Assembly (NCBI GenBank): GCA_964638155.1 | Contig: CAZWYI010000043.1 | Coordinates: 1 to 13,032 of the forward strand | DNA from: CAYZTD01 sp964638155 | GTDB lineage: Archaea > Thermoplasmatota > E2 > DHVEG-1 | Direction: 5' to 3' | DNA: 13,032 nt | Part shown: piece after piece, positions 1-6,211 of the stretch | Numbering within the stretch: position 1 is the first letter of the stretch | How the letters are laid out: each line of letters starts with the position of its first letter | The notes under the pieces: model-generated | What the model was told of the DNA's origin: nothing | Database searches by the model: none | What the model saw: only the letters and a program-made list of their open reading frames with translations | Made by a program: the position numbers and the translations under genes

Positions 1-184
1 AGCTTTGTCATCCCTGCATGTAATTCAAAACGAAATAATTTTTGTACTCTACAATTTAAGTAGAAATAGAGATTTCAATTATGATAAAACCATATTTTTA
101 GAATGTCTAAATACTTTTAATCTTTTTTCAGCTGTTTTTGATGTAAAGAAAAAAATTAAGGAGAAGGATATCCCCCTAGCATAA
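1..184 (+). CDS. 3' end of an unidentified protein gene, cut by the window edge
   Basis: A reading frame beginning at base 2 stays open for 60 codons and ends at TAA 182-184; the start lies outside the window. The translated piece is not low-complexity: it mixes hydrophobic stretches (around HVIQNEIIFVLYNLS) with a lysine-rich end (DVKKKIKEKDIPLA), as expected of the C-terminus of a small soluble or helical protein. I do not recognise a family. It points toward the C25 peptidase gene and overlaps its 3' end by 29 bp, so the two genes converge. In DNA this AT-rich, 60 stop-free codons are uncommon but possible by chance, so support is moderate. No catalytic motif or membrane helix can be named in the visible part. 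Confidence 0.45.
   Translation, partial: ALSSLHVIQNEIIFVLYNLSRNRDFNYDKTIFLECLNTFNLFSAVFDVKKKIKEKDIPLA
145..155 (-). terminator. Oligo-T terminator of the C25 peptidase gene
   Basis: Read on the minus strand, seven consecutive T residues (149-155), then C and three more T, follow directly after the TAA stop of the peptidase gene. Archaeal RNA polymerase commonly terminates at such oligo-T tracts without a hairpin. The tract lies inside the 3' end of the opposing partial gene, as expected for tightly packed convergent genes. Confidence 0.45.
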
Positions 185-2069
185 GACTTGGATCACCAAA
201 AAGCTGCCATACAGTTATACAAAAGGCTTCATCTGCTCCGATACGTTGTTTTGAAATATATGTCTGTATAGTACCGCTGTGGGCGGCACCTAATGTTTTT
301 GCACCATTTTTACCAATTTCACGGAAAAAACCAGTTTCTAATGCTCCACTATGATTTATAGGACCAGGGTTTGAAAAACCATATCCGGTACAACCAGTAG
401 AAGCAATAGCTCCACCTTGAGGCATAGCACATAACCCCCAACTAAAAGAAACAGAGGATGGCGCCGGATTCCAGTATTCATCACTATTGAATATTGATCT
501 AATTAAGCTTAGCGTAAATAAACCATTATGGCAGCCACCTACAATAATCACTGGTAGTTTATCTTTGTTGGAAAATTTAGGGAAATCATATACCATTGTT
601 GCACCAATCCATTCATCGGTATTATTAACTGGATGGGTATTCCAGGCTGTAGGATTACCATGACCCTGGAAGATAACATAACCTGCGCCTTCTGAAATAG
701 ATGGTATAACATCTTCTGGGATGGTCGGGCCACCAGTATCTTTATTTGAGGCATAGACTCTTATCTCTTCATCGATAAGATCGTCCATGTATTCTATTGC
801 AGTGTCACATGCAAATTCTCCATCTGGTTGCCCTTCATATAAACTAAAAGTTTGCCCTCCTACACCGATCATCTTTTTAAACCACGGTTTTTCTTCAGGA
901 GGAGTGGATTCGTATTTTATAATCTTATTTACCATTATTTTTACTTCCAATCGGTTTCTACAAGCCAATCTACCAACATACACATCTGGTACAAGGTCAA
1001 GGGTGTCTTGATCTTGAACAAAGATACTCCAACTTGCAAATACGCCATCTCCATTGGAATCCCAATCCTCAAACTCCCATTCTTGGGTATCTTCGTTGTA
1101 TCTGTAGATATCTCCATAGTACAAATCAGATATACAGCTTTTTTCATCTGAATGCTGAATATGTGCATATCTAACTGGAATATGCCAGGCTGAACTACCT
1201 TGATTAGTATCATCTCTGTCTTTAGCATATAAATGTGATTTCAGTCCTCCTACCAAAAGCACATAGGATACATTCCAGGTTTCCTTTGCATCTTTTATAA
1301 AATATTTTATCTGCTCAGGGTTATCAACACCATCATATTCATTGTAGATTTTCTCAGTTGTTTTTAAAATAGTGTTAATATTGTAAGACTTTTTATGATT
1401 AATCAGAGGTTGTAACTCTGGAGTAAATTTTTCTGGCGCGATAATTACCAGATCATAAGATTGGGCAAAAGAGTCAGTTGAATCTTCAACTGGGTCTTTA
1501 TATTTTATTTGAATTTTTGCATCAGTAAAATAGTATAGTAAATTTTTTGCAGGAATATATCTAACAGGATAAAGTTCAACAGTTACAAAAGTAGTAGGTA
1601 CGCCTTTACTATTTAATCCACATCTAATATCATATTCATAAAAGCTTTTGGGATATAACTTATTACTTTCATAAATGTCATATTCTTTATTTGTTTTATA
1701 TTCACTTTTAACTTTGCTAATTTTTGAATAAGGAATTATTTCAGGGCAGGGTTCTATCTTACCATTTATGTTTTTTTCTTTTATGCTAGAAGAATCACAT
1801 TCAACACTTTCTATTTTTGTGTTACGTGGAAATTCAAAGGTTTCAACGTAAATTGGAAGCATTGGTTTATTAGGTTCTGATAACCATGAATTTGCACCAT
1901 CCATATTTACTTGTAAACATTCATCTTTTTTATTTATCTCAATTTGGTTTGAGAATTTAATACTTTTTTCTTCTTTATCAGTTTCTGAATCATAGGTTTG
2001 AACAGAAATTGCTCCAGCTCCATAAAAAACTAAAATTCCAACTAATATTATTGGTAATATTTTTTTCAT
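156..2069 (-). CDS. Secreted gingipain-like cysteine peptidase (family C25, clan CD)
   Basis: A 637-aa exported endopeptidase. Residues 1-20 are a signal peptide with a Lys-Lys start and a cleavage site near GAGA. Residues about 21-200 resemble the C25 propeptide (segment WLSEPNKPMLPIYVETFEFP). The catalytic domain runs from YDLVIIAPEKF (205) to the end. The catalytic dyad is visible as His470 in VIFQGHGNPTAW and Cys513 in IIVGGCHNGLF. A SDLYYGD segment (315-321) followed by DWDSNGDG (335-342) looks like a metal-binding loop seen in this family. The protein stops just after VWQLFGDPSLMLGGYP, where the catalytic domain ends. It therefore lacks the Ig-like, PKD or membrane segments that often follow C25 domains and is probably released or loosely held. 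The ATG at 2069 is supported by GGTGGAGG at 2076-2083. It is divergent from the surface-protein genes and likely digests proteins outside the cell. Family call is firm; specificity (Arg or Lys) cannot be read here. Confidence 0.95.
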   Translation of the reverse strand: MKKILPIILVGILVFYGAGAISVQTYDSETDKEEKSIKFSNQIEINKKDECLQVNMDGANSWLSEPNKPMLPIYVETFEFPRNTKIESVECDSSSIKEKNINGKIEPCPEIIPYSKISKVKSEYKTNKEYDIYESNKLYPKSFYEYDIRCGLNSKGVPTTFVTVELYPVRYIPAKNLLYYFTDAKIQIKYKDPVEDSTDSFAQSYDLVIIAPEKFTPELQPLINHKKSYNINTILKTTEKIYNEYDGVDNPEQIKYFIKDAKETWNVSYVLLVGGLKSHLYAKDRDDTNQGSSAWHIPVRYAHIQHSDEKSCISDLYYGDIYRYNEDTQEWEFEDWDSNGDGVFASWSIFVQDQDTLDLVPDVYVGRLACRNRLEVKIMVNKIIKYESTPPEEKPWFKKMIGVGGQTFSLYEGQPDGEFACDTAIEYMDDLIDEEIRVYASNKDTGGPTIPEDVIPSISEGAGYVIFQGHGNPTAWNTHPVNNTDEWIGATMVYDFPKFSNKDKLPVIIVGGCHNGLFTLSLIRSIFNSDEYWNPAPSSVSFSWGLCAMPQGGAIASTGCTGYGFSNPGPINHSGALETGFFREIGKNGAKTLGAAHSGTIQTYISKQRIGADEAFCITVWQLFGDPSLMLGGYPSP

Positions 2070-2120
2070 TTTTTTCCTCCACCAAAAATCATTATAACTA
2101 ATGGTTTTTTGAATATAAAA
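2070..2120 (-). promoter_or_regulatory. Promoter and ribosome binding site of the C25 peptidase gene
   Basis: On the minus strand TTTTATATTC (2111-2120) is a good archaeal TATA box centred 46 nt ahead of the ATG. It predicts transcription starting near 2089 and a leader of about 20 nt. That leader carries GGTGGAGG (2076-2083), six bases before the ATG. The same arrangement, with the same GGTGGAGG and nearly the same spacing, precedes the 1172-aa surface protein at 7444. Confidence 0.6.
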
Positions 2121-2164
2121 TCTTTTTTAATAGCGTGTCTATAAGTTTAAAAAATTAGATGTTA

Positions 2165-2277
2165 GTGTAGATAAAGAGACCAAGTTCCTTGGGTGGAGGA
2201 ATTTTCTTGGAGAGTAAAAAAATGAATGTATTAAATCTAATTCAAATTCTTCTAACTAGTTTCCTCTTTACCTACAC
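2165..2277. repeat. Long-range inverted repeat, 14-bp arms
   Basis: The arm GTGTAGATAAAGAG (2165-2178) is the reverse complement, with one mismatch, of CTCTTTACCTACAC (2264-2277). The two arms enclose 85 bp that hold a smaller hairpin (CCAAG TTC CTTGG, 2180-2192), a GGTGGAGG ribosome binding site and most of a short open frame. In a minus-strand RNA the single mismatch becomes a G-U pair, giving 14 continuous pairs. No target-site duplication is visible outside the arms. It could be a miniature inverted-repeat element, an RNA structure, or chance in AT-rich DNA. Confidence 0.35.
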
Positions 2278-2299
2278 ATTTTCCAGTTACCTAGGGTAA
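2207..2299 (+). pseudogene. Short signal-peptide-like open frame; relic 5' end of a secreted-protein gene, or a small peptide gene
   Basis: A TTG codon at 2207 lies 7 nt after a strong GGTGGAGG (2192-2199) and opens a 30-codon frame ending at TAA 2297-2299. An in-frame ATG lies at 2222. The peptide begins MESKKMNVLNLIQ and continues as a hydrophobic stretch ending TFSSYLG, which resembles a signal peptide: a charged start, a hydrophobic core, then small residues. The upstream block GGTGGAGGAATTTT followed by CT..TG.GAG nearly matches the block ahead of the 1172-aa surface-protein gene (7426-7450), where the start is ATGAGAG. The simplest reading is the surviving 5' end of a lost paralogue. 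A functional micropeptide cannot be excluded. Confidence 0.35.
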
Positions 2300-2300
2300 C
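2286..2300. repeat. Perfect 6-bp hairpin at the end of the short open frame
   Basis: GTTACC (2286-2291), TAG, GGTAAC (2295-2300) form a perfect inverted repeat with a 3-nt loop. It overlaps the stop codon of the short open frame. It is relatively GC-rich against its surroundings and no T-run follows it, so it is not a typical terminator. Function is unknown. Confidence 0.4.
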
Positions 2301-2655
2301 CTTAAATTTACAATATAAGCATTGCATATAAATAATTTACTGATATTTTTAATATTTTTAGAAACAAATTTCTTTATTAGTTACCGTAATATATAACATT
2401 GGTCTTATGAAATAAGACTTTAATTATAGCTCAATTATGTGAGTGCTATATAATTCCAGTGAGGATATTGGTTATCTATTATCATAATTACTATAAGTTT
2501 GATAAATTATCTTTATGTTGGTTCTTTTCAATTAAGTAGTAGCTACAACAGTATTAGTATTATTGATAATTCTTTACAAACCAATATCTATTTTTTTGAA
2601 AATTTTTATATCTCTCTTTTTATTTTAATTACAGGAAAGATTTTATATTAGTAAA
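2300..2655. other. AT-rich non-coding stretch in the divergent gap
   Basis: No convincing gene is visible on either strand. The only clear structure is a perfect 7-bp inverted repeat, GTCTTAT (2402-2408), GAA, ATAAGAC (2412-2418), followed by TTTAATTAT. It may terminate transcription coming from the short open frame or act as a protein-binding palindrome. The rest is long A/T runs typical of degenerated or regulatory archaeal DNA. Confidence 0.5.
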
Positions 2656-2656
2656 C

Positions 2657-2711
2657 GTATATATCTATACTTATCAATTGGTTTAGGAAAAATCAATTGT
2701 TAGAGGGAGGT
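2657..2711 (+). promoter_or_regulatory. Promoter region and ribosome binding site of the 1140-aa surface protein
   Basis: GTATATATCTATAC (2657-2670) is the best TATA-box candidate, predicting transcription from about 2689 and a leader of about 30 nt. A second candidate, TTTTATATTA, lies at 2641-2650. GGGAGGT (2705-2711) is a good Shine-Dalgarno site 7 nt before the ATG. The direct repeat ATCAATTG (2673-2680 and 2692-2699, 19 bp start to start) straddles the predicted start site and could bind a regulator. Confidence 0.5.
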
Positions 2712-2718
2712 ATACAAT

Positions 2719-5700
2719 ATGAGAGAAATAGGAAGTAAATATAAGACTAGTAAAATTTTTGATAAAGTTTTGGTTTCTTTGATTGCGTCGATGTTCTTTA
2801 TTTTACCAGCAACAGCTATTTCAATAAATAAGACTGAAAAATTAAACAAAATGGGTGGAGATTCTGCTATTTGGAGTTTGGGAGATACTTTAATTGTTGA
2901 TGATGACGGAACTACTCCTTACACTACAATTCAACAAGCAATTAATGCTGCAAGCTCTGGGGATTATATCATAGTAAAAGATGGAACATATGGTGATCAA
3001 TTAACAGTTAATGTAGGAGGGTTAGTGATAAGTGCTGCTAGCGGAGAAACACCTACAATTTATGTTAGTTCATATGATGTGGGTATTGATGTTACAGCTC
3101 CAGATGTTACTATTGAAGGATTTGAAATATTTGGTAATGGCTCATTGACTGGAGGTCCATTTCCTACAGTAAAAGCATCTGCTGGTGCTGATGGTCTACT
3201 TATAAATCAAAACAATTTTAAGGTGTTTACTGGTGAATTAGGACAAATAGCCTTACTTGTTGCATCTACAGTAAATGATGCTTCGTTTACAAATAATGTG
3301 ATTACAAACTACAACAAAGGTGTTCAACTTGAATCTAATAGTGACGCAGGAATTACGGGCAATACTTTTTCATCTGTTGAATATGATATATATCATGCAT
3401 CTTTTATTCAAGGTGAAAATATTTATTATGGATCTATCCAAAATGCAATAGATGTAGCAGTAATAGATGATACAGTTAAAGTTACTGAAGGTACCTTTTT
3501 TGAAAATGTTAATGTTGATAAATCTTTAAATCTTGAAGGTGCTAAAGCAGGAGAAAATCCAGTAGTTGGTAGAACAGGTGAGGAATCAATAATTGATGGT
3601 AATAATTTTCATGCAGTATCGGTAGCTATTGGTGTTACAGATGTAAAAATTGATGGTTTTACAGTGACTGTTACAAATAAACCTAATAATGATAACATAG
3701 CAGGTATTGTTATAAATAAAAATACAGATCAGGTAAGTATCGAAAACAATATAATCAAAGATATCACTGATGGCGGTGGTGTTGATCAACTGCCAGATGA
3801 AACCTATGGTATAATGGTATATGGTCGTGATGCAGGTTTAGGTCAAACAAATATTACAATTAGAGATAATTATATTTATAATGTTGAGGAATATGGTATA
3901 GCAATTAATGATAAAACTTCCTATGTTACAATTTCTGGAAACATGATATCAGATCTAATAGGTGCAAATCACGATGATCTACCAGATCCTACTTGGCCTG
4001 CTTATTTCTGTTCTGGTATTCATCTTGGTGGACAAGTTGGCCCTATAGCTAACATTACTATTGATTCAAACTATATTAATACAGAACAAACAGGTGACGG
4101 AGTTTTAACTGCTGCGGGCGGAGGAATCACCTTTGCGGGTGTTGCTGAATGGGCAGATCCAAGCAACTTATGGAAAGGTTTTGATAATATAACAATTACA
4201 AATAATGAAATATATAACAACACTCAGGGAATATTATCACTAATAGGGGATTTCACTGTTGATCCTGAGATTCATTTTAACAATGTTTCAGCAAATATTG
4301 ATTATGGAATCAATAACACTGTTGCCACTTCAAATTTTCAAGCAACTAATAATTGGTGGGGAGATATTACAGGTCCATATCATCCATTTGAGAATTCAGA
4401 TGGATTAGGTGTACCTGTTTCAGATAATGTCACTTTTTGGCCATGGCAAGAATTTGATGGATACAGCATTCCACCAACTGTAGAATATATTGTTGGGGAA
4501 CCTAATGCTCTAGGCGGAGAGGTTATATCTGATAATACAGACATAGAAATTTTAGCTGAGGATGACGAAAGTGGTCTTTTATCATTGGAATATAGAGTAT
4601 GGAGTTCTAGTAGTAGATGGTCAGAATGGAAAGAATATACAAATACATTTGAACTTTCAGGGGATGGTCAAAAAATAGTTGAATACAATGCTACAGATAA
4701 CGCAGGGACAAAAGTAAATAGTTTTGAAACACACAGAGTAGATACCACGCCACCTTACACTAAAGTTATTTATCCAAATGGTGGAGAATTTATAAGAGGA
4801 AATGCTGAAATCCAATGGGAAGCTGCTGATAGAATACCAGATCAGGAACAAACAGAATGGAATAATTATTGGTCTTTAACTGAAGAGTATCCTGGTCACA
4901 TTCAAAGTTTTCAACCAACAGAGTCAACATTAAACTCAATTTTTCTGTTATTAGAAGGTGAGGATGCTGAAGTAACCGTAAGAATTTATAGCAATATCTC
5001 AACAGTCCCCACTCAAATAGCTCAATCAACAAAGCATCTTCAATTAATTGGAAACGAAAATAATCCTGTTTGGATTGATTTTCCATTAAATAACGAGCTT
5101 GATTTAGATACAGATAGTACATATTATATTGGTGTAACTCAAAATGTTATTGGAAATGAAGGCATAAATTGGTATTATTTTGATTCAACTACTGACCCTG
5201 ATCCTTATCTTTATGGTAATGCATGGCTCAGAAAAATAGATACATTAGAAGAAAATCTGGATTGGGATTTTGCTTTTAGAACAATTTATTGGGATGAAAA
5301 TCTAGACATAACTTTGCAATACAGTCCTACAGGTGTTTCACCATGGAGTACTATTGCTGATCAAGAAAATAATGATGGTAGCTATATATGGGATACAAGC
5401 ACTTTTCCAGATGGAGGAAACTATAGGATTAGAGTAATTGCTGAAGATGTAATAAATATACTTGGTGCAGATATTTCAGATAATACATTTCAGATTGATA
5501 ACACCGGACCTATTGTTTCAAATATAGTAATTACTGATACTACCATTGGTAATTCTGAATATACAAAAAATGGAGATAATCTAGAAATTACGGCAAATGT
5601 TGAGGGAAACCCAGTTGAAATAACAGCTGATCTTTCAGGATTTGGAAAAGGAGATACTGTTCCAGCTACTAGTTATTTAGGAAATACTGCTACTTGGCTT

Positions 5701-6141
5701 GTGGATACAATAGTTTGTGCCCCTTCAGATGGAAAGATAAATGTTGTGATTCAAGCAGAAGACCCAACTGGTGATACCAGCGGTGATGTAGGTAGTATTA
5801 TAGCTGATAACACTGCACCTATGATTGAGATAACTAGACCAGGTCCAGGAATATATATTATGGACAGCATGCGTCTATTACCCTTTGCGTATCCTTTAAT
5901 AATTGGTCAAATAACAATGCGGGCAGAGGCAGAGGATAATAGATCTGGAATTAGACAGGTTGAGTTTTTCATTGAGGATAAACCAGTTGCTAATATCAGT
6001 ACTGAACCATATGAATATTTATGGGATGAAGCATCCTTTGGTTTCTTTACCGTTGAAGTTGTTGCAATAGATAATGTAGGACATACTAGTTCAGATCTTA
6101 TGAGAGATTTCTTTATATTAAACTTTGATATATTTGGTTAA
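2719..6141 (+). CDS. Large secreted surface protein: tandem parallel beta-helices, Ig-like domains and a nested jelly-roll-like domain
   Basis: A 1140-aa exported protein. Residues 1-34 are a signal peptide (hydrophobic core 17-32, cleavage near ATA). A right-handed parallel beta-helix starts at 58 (LIVDDDGTTPYTTIQQAI...GDYIIVKDGTY). A second copy of this cap begins at about 227 (IYYGSIQNAIDVAV...DTVKVTEGTF), so two helices stand in tandem, with N-N-x-I rungs to about 540. The helix closes with NNWWGDITGPYHP (544-556). Ig-like domains follow: about 585-675; 676-930, split by an insert at about 707-858; 931-1032; and a final one, 1033-1140, containing a hydrophobic strand LLPFAYPLIIGQITM. No C-terminal membrane helix is seen. 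Start ATG 2719 is supported by GGGAGGT. Such proteins usually bind or act on polysaccharides or form surface layers, but no catalytic residues can be assigned, so enzyme function is unproven. The C-terminal tail is homologous to that of the 1172-aa protein downstream. Confidence 0.92.
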   Translation: MREIGSKYKTSKIFDKVLVSLIASMFFILPATAISINKTEKLNKMGGDSAIWSLGDTLIVDDDGTTPYTTIQQAINAASSGDYIIVKDGTYGDQLTVNVGGLVISAASGETPTIYVSSYDVGIDVTAPDVTIEGFEIFGNGSLTGGPFPTVKASAGADGLLINQNNFKVFTGELGQIALLVASTVNDASFTNNVITNYNKGVQLESNSDAGITGNTFSSVEYDIYHASFIQGENIYYGSIQNAIDVAVIDDTVKVTEGTFFENVNVDKSLNLEGAKAGENPVVGRTGEESIIDGNNFHAVSVAIGVTDVKIDGFTVTVTNKPNNDNIAGIVINKNTDQVSIENNIIKDITDGGGVDQLPDETYGIMVYGRDAGLGQTNITIRDNYIYNVEEYGIAINDKTSYVTISGNMISDLIGANHDDLPDPTWPAYFCSGIHLGGQVGPIANITIDSNYINTEQTGDGVLTAAGGGITFAGVAEWADPSNLWKGFDNITITNNEIYNNTQGILSLIGDFTVDPEIHFNNVSANIDYGINNTVATSNFQATNNWWGDITGPYHPFENSDGLGVPVSDNVTFWPWQEFDGYSIPPTVEYIVGEPNALGGEVISDNTDIEILAEDDESGLLSLEYRVWSSSSRWSEWKEYTNTFELSGDGQKIVEYNATDNAGTKVNSFETHRVDTTPPYTKVIYPNGGEFIRGNAEIQWEAADRIPDQEQTEWNNYWSLTEEYPGHIQSFQPTESTLNSIFLLLEGEDAEVTVRIYSNISTVPTQIAQSTKHLQLIGNENNPVWIDFPLNNELDLDTDSTYYIGVTQNVIGNEGINWYYFDSTTDPDPYLYGNAWLRKIDTLEENLDWDFAFRTIYWDENLDITLQYSPTGVSPWSTIADQENNDGSYIWDTSTFPDGGNYRIRVIAEDVINILGADISDNTFQIDNTGPIVSNIVITDTTIGNSEYTKNGDNLEITANVEGNPVEITADLSGFGKGDTVPATSYLGNTATWLVDTIVCAPSDGKINVVIQAEDPTGDTSGDVGSIIADNTAPMIEITRPGPGIYIMDSMRLLPFAYPLIIGQITMRAEAEDNRSGIRQVEFFIEDKPVANISTEPYEYLWDEASFGFFTVEVVAIDNVGHTSSDLMRDFFILNFDIFG
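4837..5292 (+). other. Nested domain inserted in an Ig-like domain
   Basis: Residues about 707-858 of the 1140-aa protein interrupt an Ig-like domain. The first half ends at IYPNGGE...EIQWEAAD and the second resumes at LDITLQYSPTG. The insert has the look of a jelly-roll domain found in archaeal secreted proteins: IQSFQPTESTLNSIFLLLEG, VTVRIY, VWIDFPL, TYYIGVTQ, GNAWLR, WDFAFRTIYW. The equivalent gap in the paralogous domain of the 1172-aa protein is only about 9 residues (EDFSGEEND, 891-899). Boundaries are approximate. The fold name is inferred from strand pattern alone. Confidence 0.65.
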
Positions 6142-6159
6142 AAAAATTAACTAAATATA

Positions 6160-6167
6160 TTTTTTTT
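6160..6167 (+). terminator. Oligo-T terminator after the 1140-aa surface protein
   Basis: Eight consecutive T residues begin 18 bp after the TAA stop, in otherwise A/T-rich DNA. This fits archaeal intrinsic termination. The tract overlaps the upstream TATA-like candidate of the next gene, so the caspase-like gene probably has its own promoter. Confidence 0.4.
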
Positions 6168-6208
6168 ATAAAGAAATTTACCTAAATCATACTCTTTAAA
6201 TATATTTA
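6165..6208 (+). promoter_or_regulatory. Promoter candidates of the caspase-like peptidase gene
   Basis: TTTATAAAG (6165-6173) would place transcription near 6195, giving a 17-nt leader to the ATG at 6212. TTTAAATATATTTA (6195-6208) would instead place it near 6225, just ahead of an in-frame TTG at 6227. No Shine-Dalgarno site precedes the ATG. GAGGG (6214-6218), inside the annotated start, is well placed 8 nt before the TTG. The sequence does not settle which start is used. Confidence 0.4.
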
Positions 6209-6211
6209 AAA

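Noticed and set aside
2464..2588. Perfect 10-bp inverted repeat GATATTGGTT / AACCAATATC with a 105-bp spacer
   Set aside because: In 650 bp of AT-rich sequence about one such pair at any spacing is expected by chance, and no target duplication or gene is associated.
4790..5122. A 110-codon antisense open frame
   Set aside because: It is a shadow of the 1140-aa gene in the nested-domain region. The sense strand carries clear domain motifs and the antisense translation does not.
2719..6141. The 1140-aa beta-helix protein as a pectate lyase or other polysaccharide lyase
   Set aside because: The fold is suggested by rung repeats and the cap motif only. No conserved catalytic residues could be placed.
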